Assembly: GCA_038093515.1 (NCBI GenBank)
Contig: JBBPSI010000009.1
Span: forward strand, 264,396-328,395
Source: Butyriboletus loyo
Taxonomy: Eukaryota > Basidiomycota > Agaricomycetes > Boletales > Boletaceae
DNA length: 64,000 nucleotides
Direction of reading: 5' to 3'
Shown piece after piece: positions 59,101 through 64,000 of the stretch. The notes under the pieces were generated by a model. It was not told the DNA's origin. It worked only from the letters and a program-made list of their open reading frames with translations, and did no database searches. Position 1 is the stretch's first letter. Every line of letters begins with the position of its first letter. The position numbers were made by a program, and so were the translations under genes.

Positions 59101-59725
59101 GTGTTCTCCCCCGGCCAAATCTACGGCGGTGTGTTGTTTGTTCTCATGTCTACGAATGAGAGCCTGACATGGACGAGGGTAGTACTCACATACGCTTTCC
59201 TCATTGGAGCGATTTGCCCAGCGATTGCGTACTTGATCCACCTCAAGTGGCCTAATAGTATGATTCGCTACGTCAAGTGCGTCTCCCTCACCTCGGTCAT
59301 TTTCCTTTGCACTGATATTTGAAACGTGTTAGCTTCCCTGTCATCTTTAGTGGAACGGGAGCGATTCCTCCTGCGAGTGCGGTAAACTACGTTCCGTGGG
59401 CGATCGTCGGCTTCATATTCCAATACCACATTCGGAGGAAACACTTTTCATGGTGGGCCAAGTACAACTGTACGAGTTCGACCCACTGGACGTCTGTGTC
59501 ATGCTGACCTTGCCATTTTCATGTTCAGACGTTCTGTCTGCCGCAATGGACTCTGGCCTAGCTATCTCGGTCATTATCATCTTTTTCGTCCTTCAATACC
59601 CCAAGAACGGGACGATCGGGTTGAACACCGTGCAAGCCTGGTGGGGAAATACTGTGTTTTTGAAGACTGCGGATGGAAAGGGGTTGGCTTACAAGCCATT
59701 GCCTGCCAGCGGCGCGTTTGGGTGA
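56188..59725 (+). CDS. OPT-family oligopeptide transporter, copy 2
   Basis: Paralog of the transporter at 21408-24185, with the same expected role. The start [24 protein letters not shown] is followed by [98 protein letters not shown] and [10 protein letters not shown]. The rest of the gene is cut by about nine introns where copy 1 has none: for example at [13 protein letters not shown] (57698-57749, apparent GC donor), VVF|WLVAP, YLP|MSSRISY, LIF|VSMVVFG and ITMSQ|AL. The C terminus is [18 protein letters not shown]. All exon joins I checked keep the frame, so the gene looks intact. Confidence 0.88.
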
Positions 59726-59931
59726 GTTTTGGTTGTTTGGGCGATCTCTGAGGCGCTGAACCGGTGATCTAGCCCGACAACATGGTAAAACCGTAAATTT
59801 TTAATAGAGTTGTATGCATGTATGTACCTATGTGGACGGGAACATGTGTTATCTTTGGAGAGCTGTGTGGGATGTATGCTGAGTCAAGCAGCTTAGAACT
59901 CCCTTGTGTTTCGACCTCGAGGACAGCGAGG

Positions 59932-62900
59932 ATGACATCGCCGCTACTGACGCTCCCCTCGGTGCTGATTGAGGCCGTTTTGATATGTTCTCGCTCCCCC
60001 CGCACGGTTGCCTCTGTCGCGCAGACATGCTGGGCATTACACACGCTTGTATACGCCTCGACGGACGCGCATCTCTGGCGCGAGCTCTTTCTCACTCTCT
60101 GGGACGACCCTCGCCCTGCCCTCGAGCATCGCAGCCTTGTGGACCCCCGCACAGACCCTGACACCTGGAACTGGGGAACCGAATACCGCAGACGGATATC
60201 CGCAGACAGATGGCTCAAGGCGTGGCGCCGCGATATCTGTCTCTCCGACGAGGCGACATTCACATCGGGAGGGACGAACGTCGGTACAGATACAGATCAC
60301 GGTATTGACATGACAGCCCGCCGGGAATGGTGCACCACCGCTCTCTCCGCCTTGCTGGACACGTTGTTGACCCTCCAACCCTTTCCGGTAGTGCCACCAG
60401 TAGTGCTGCAGATGCTTGGCGCGCCTACCATTGAGTCGCCGTGCCCCATGGCCCAGAACGTCGAGTCGGGTGTGGGAGGTAGGAGGGAGCTCATGGCAGT
60501 GACGAGTGCACCGCCGTTGCCGCCCCTGCTTATCGTGCTCGCGAGTGGTATCTCTCCGTGCGAGGAATCCCGGAGCGGCGTGCGCGTGGGACGGATGGTA
60601 TATGGTCCGCACGCATCACGTGCACTGGCGGAACCGACACCTACATTGCCGATACCGACGCCGTCGCTCCCACCACAGCTCGTGCGCACGCTCCTCGCTT
60701 CGTACACAGTTGGCGTGCGCGGGTTTCCGGCCCATGCGCCCATTTTGTCTGGGGCTGATTATTGGGGGGGTGATGCGCTCGGAGACCTGTTCCACCAGAT
60801 CATTTGTATCACTGGCTTTGTGCCCATACCGCCTCCTCTCGTTTCCGCGTCTACTGCTACATCTACGTCTACTTCCGAGTTCGTTCCCGACCTGGACCCT
60901 CGATCCGCTTCTGTGGACGCGGAAGTAAAGGACCAGCATGATACCGAACACGACTCGGACACACAGGAAGATGGAGAGGAACACGAGGAGCATGACCATT
61001 GTGAATTGGGCGAGCAGTCGAAACATCGCGTCCCATCGACATTTCCCTCGCCTTCGCGGCAACACGCAGACGCACGCACTCTTGCGAGGAGGAGGGTCTA
61101 TGACATGCGATACCTCCGTGGTGATCGTTTGTGGGGACCTTTTCAGCTTGTGACCCGGACGTCGCTCGCTGCACGTCCTGGGGCTGGACCCACCGGACTG
61201 GATGTCGATAGGAAGGGCCCTCAGGGACCCGCGAGAAAGCGTGCTCGTACAAGTGGTGCCGTGTCGGGGCAAGGTGGGAAGCGTCGTCTAGGTACGCTTG
61301 CGTGGGCCATCGGCGTAGATATCGACCCCGATGATTTTGATTCTGCGTCAGATGATAGCAAAGACGAAGATTGGCGCGACCCGGCGGACACCGGGAAAGG
61401 GTCTTCCTCTTCCAACGGCGGGGACCGTGAGCGCGAGCAAACCAGTGGTAACGAAGACACAGTGAACGCCGATCCTGGCGACGGGGAGATGGAACCGATG
61501 GAACCCGAACATCCACTCATCTCCCTCATTCTCGCCTCCACCGCTACTGCTGACACTGAACCCACCACCAATACTGCCTCGACGGTCTCGTCCCGCAGGA
61601 CTCGCTGCTCCAATCCCCGTCTACCACCTAACAGCTTCGTCTCTCCGCGCGAGATCAAGCCTCAGCATCTTAGACCCGACTATGCGTACCTCGCAAGCGT
61701 GCGGATCGTTGTGGAAGCGAACCTGAGGGAGTTGTTTGAAGCGGATATCAATGATGATGCGGAGGGGGCCATGTTTGAGGTCGGAGCCGGAGAGATAGGC
61801 ATGTTTTGGGAAGATGAAGACGATATTTTGAGGGCGCGGGCCGGATCTTCTGAACCAGGTGCGTCGACCACTTTTGTTTTGTTCGTGTCCCTTCGAGTGT
61901 CGGAACGACGCTGATGCCAGGGCCCACTTTTATAGCATCCTCCGCTTCGCTATCATCTATTACGACATCGAGCGGCATCCCCGCGGCCAACACCAGTCCC
62001 ACAGCTGTTGAACTTGGGGAGATACTCGCTCGATTTCAGAACCTCGAGGTTGCGAGGTTAGGTAGTGCGTGCGGATATTGGAGCGGATGGATCGAACGAC
62101 AACAGTCTGCGATGAGAAGCATAGATGGAAACGCAGACGCATCGTCGTTGTCAAAGGGCGATATCGGAACGAGGAAGCCAAGGATCGTGGCACAGCGGGA
62201 TCAGCTTGAGAGGCCCACCAAAGGCACGACCATCGCGGACGTTAAAGGAAAAGGGAAGGAGAAGGACGGCCGGTCTGTCGCCGAATCTGCACATGGCGCT
62301 GGACTCGGAGATTGGGAGATCGGGCCCGAAGGTGAGGCGTGTGAGGGGTGGGATTGGGCAGGCGTTGCTGGGATTTGGAGGTGAGTCACTCGGTGCCACG
62401 AACGGAGGTGCTCGTATATGGAGTGTCACCATTTGTTCCGCTCCGTCCGTGACCCCCTCATTTGCGCTGGTACACCCGCCAGCGACACACGATCTGGCTT
62501 CACGCCACGCTCGACATTCATACTGTATATATGCGTTGGTTGACGATGACGAACTGACAACGTTCTTTCCCTTGCTTCATAGACGTTGCGTGTGTTGGAT
62601 GGATTACAGAGAATTACTGTGTGAGTGTTGCTTCCTCGATCCAGATCTCGTGGTTCCTTCTTGCTTGTTACTTTTTCGTATGATACGGTCGGTCAGTGTT
62701 TGGTTGATTATTCAACTAACACGAACATATTCCATGGTTGCGCGGTTGGGGTACCGTTCCCAACCTCACTGGAGGTGTTCAACGAGATACTAACACATTT
62801 TGGTCGTTTTCTGTAAACAGTTTTCAACGTATGTACCAATCCGTCTCCTCTCGACCGTTCCTGACCACGTCTTGTGTAGCTCGACACGAGTAAGTTCCTC

Positions 62901-63538
62901 ACTCATGATGCACAAGAAGCGTCTCGTATCATACCCATGGAACTTCGGATCACTGGGTACACACGTGCGGGACTAATGCCGGTCCACGACGCCGAGCCTG
63001 CACGCGGCAATATCAACGCCTTCCCTGGGAGCGAACGACCCAAGACGAGCGTCCGCGCGGGCTACTTCCGTCCACCACCCGTCATCCATTTCTCTGGTTC
63101 TTCTGTCGGTTCCGATCATGGTTCGGACGACGGGCGGAGAGTCACAGGAAGCGTGCAGCTCATTGGAGGGGGTGAAGTCAAGTGGCACTTGGTGAGTTGC
63201 TGTTCTCATTCCTCTCTCTCTCGTCCTTTCTTCCCTCCGTACCCCACCCTACACCCACGTTAAGACAAGAATGGTTTGACATCTGACTCTTTAGGACACA
63301 TACACACAGGAATCCACCTTTCCAGGAACCTCGACACCAGAGTGGTCGAGCGAGGCCGTGCAGGTCGGTGGGATTGGGAGTGCAGTCGGGGTTCTCGGGA
63401 CGTGGACTGGAGCGAGACATGAGAGGGCCGATCCGCTTGGTGAGTGCACCACCAGATGCTTGGTGTCGTTCCCAGTGAGATGCTGAGTTTTGACGTGTTG
63501 AATGTGCAGGCCCGTTCTGGGCTTGGAAGGTTGCGTGA
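59932..63538 (+). CDS. Large F-box protein
   Basis: Likely substrate receptor of an SCF ubiquitin ligase. MTSPLLTLPSVLIEAVLICS...VASVAQTCWALHTLVYASTDAHLWRELFLTLW at the N terminus is an F-box. The frame is open upstream to an ATG at 59818, so the start is uncertain. A long first exon (to about 61858) contains acidic low-complexity stretches (EHDSDTQEDGEEHEEHDHCE; DFDSASDDSKDEDW) and a basic stretch (RKRARTSG). Later exons give VARLGSACGYWSGWIERQQ, EGWDWAGVAGIWR joined to RCVCWMDYRELL, then PVIHFSGSSVGSDHGSDDGR, VKWHL joined to the exon with TSTPEWSSEAVQVGG and GVLGTWTGARHERADPLGPF, ending WAWKVA. The C-terminal beta-rich block resembles the large F-box family seen in agaricomycetes; the substrate is unknown. 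Confidence 0.72.
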
Positions 63539-64000
63539 TTGGATTCGCAGCAAGGTTGAGTAGGACTTGGCAAGATGGTTGATCGATGTGGTGGTTTGGG
63601 ACACATGAATAGTAAACCAGGTGGGACCAGCTTTACCCCTGGAGCCTAGAGCCCTTCCACACGGAGGCAAAGCCCATACTTTCCCGACCTACTACGCAGG
63701 CTTTTTTCTTTCATCACAGTGGTTCATTCTTTATTCTATGGTTATGATTTCAGTGGCTTGAACTTTGATACACTACATGATGGAAGTACCAGAAAAACGG
63801 CACGATGCAATCATGTGAAGCTGTCCGAGTTCCAGACATGAGCGTCTCAGTCGGACATCTTTTCTTGCGCACATTGACCAAAGCATGTTCGATTTTGATT
63901 CAATGGCTTGCACATCTTTGTAAGTACCATAACTGCAAACATAGCCTTGAAAAACAGTCATGATTCAGGGAATACATACTACATAGTGCCAAAAGATGGC
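63539..64000. other. Right end, nothing recognised
   Basis: About 460 bases of 3' flank of the F-box gene and unassigned sequence. No gene start or RNA gene was seen before the window ends. Confidence 0.45.

Noticed and set aside
60037..61658. Long minus-strand frames opposite the F-box gene
   Set aside because: Shadow frames of a GC-rich coding exon. The plus-strand frame has the F-box and continues through conserved exons.

Overview
The window reads as nuclear DNA of a filamentous basidiomycete, most likely an agaricomycete. Genes are split by many 38-65 nt GT-AG introns, and basidiomycete-type families are present (a GH45 endoglucanase of the subfamily C kind, DUF3638/DUF3645, tandem OPT transporters, large F-box proteins). 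A Rhizoctonia/Ceratobasidium-like source is my guess, not something the sequence proves. Coordinates marked as gene models join exons by reading-frame continuity and family conservation; no transcript data were available.

Layout. 0-5 kb: an uncertain small ORF, then a CASP/COY1 Golgi coiled-coil gene (-). 5-11 kb: a small CCCH-like protein (-), an MDR-type alkenal/enone reductase (-), a secreted GH45 endoglucanase with an 8-nt microexon (+), and an RNase P/MRP Rpr2/Rpp21-type subunit (-). A split tRNA-Tyr(GTA) lies at 11.2 kb. 11.7-16.5 kb: a decayed DUF3638/DUF3645 giant gene (-) with a frameshift and an in-frame stop, cut off on its 5' side by 16.6-20.4 kb, a nested graveyard of mobile elements (a Harbinger-like transposase fragment, two sets of inverted repeats, LTR-like direct repeats). 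21.4-30.2 kb: an OPT transporter (-) and a DUF262 protein (-). 30.9-46.3 kb: condensin SMC2 (+), an FCP1-like domain protein with a changed catalytic motif (+), a GH105/88-like six-hairpin hydrolase (+) convergent with a GH89 alpha-N-acetylglucosaminidase (-), and an MFS exporter (+). 46.9-52.6 kb: a protein with repeated C-x(2-4)-C ... C-x2-C modules (-) and the spindle checkpoint protein MAD1 (-). 52.8-63.5 kb: a second DUF262 protein (+), a second OPT transporter (+) and a large F-box protein (+).

The strongest structural observation is that the pair DUF262 then OPT occurs twice, in the same relative order and orientation, as an inverted block (30.2-21.4 kb and 52.8-59.7 kb). In each case DUF262 is divergent from a chromosome-segregation gene (SMC2 or MAD1). 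The two OPT genes differ sharply in intron content: the central 1.3 kb of one is a single exon where the other has about nine introns. Four well-supported and one possible GC-AG introns occur in the window, more than the usual rate of about 1%.
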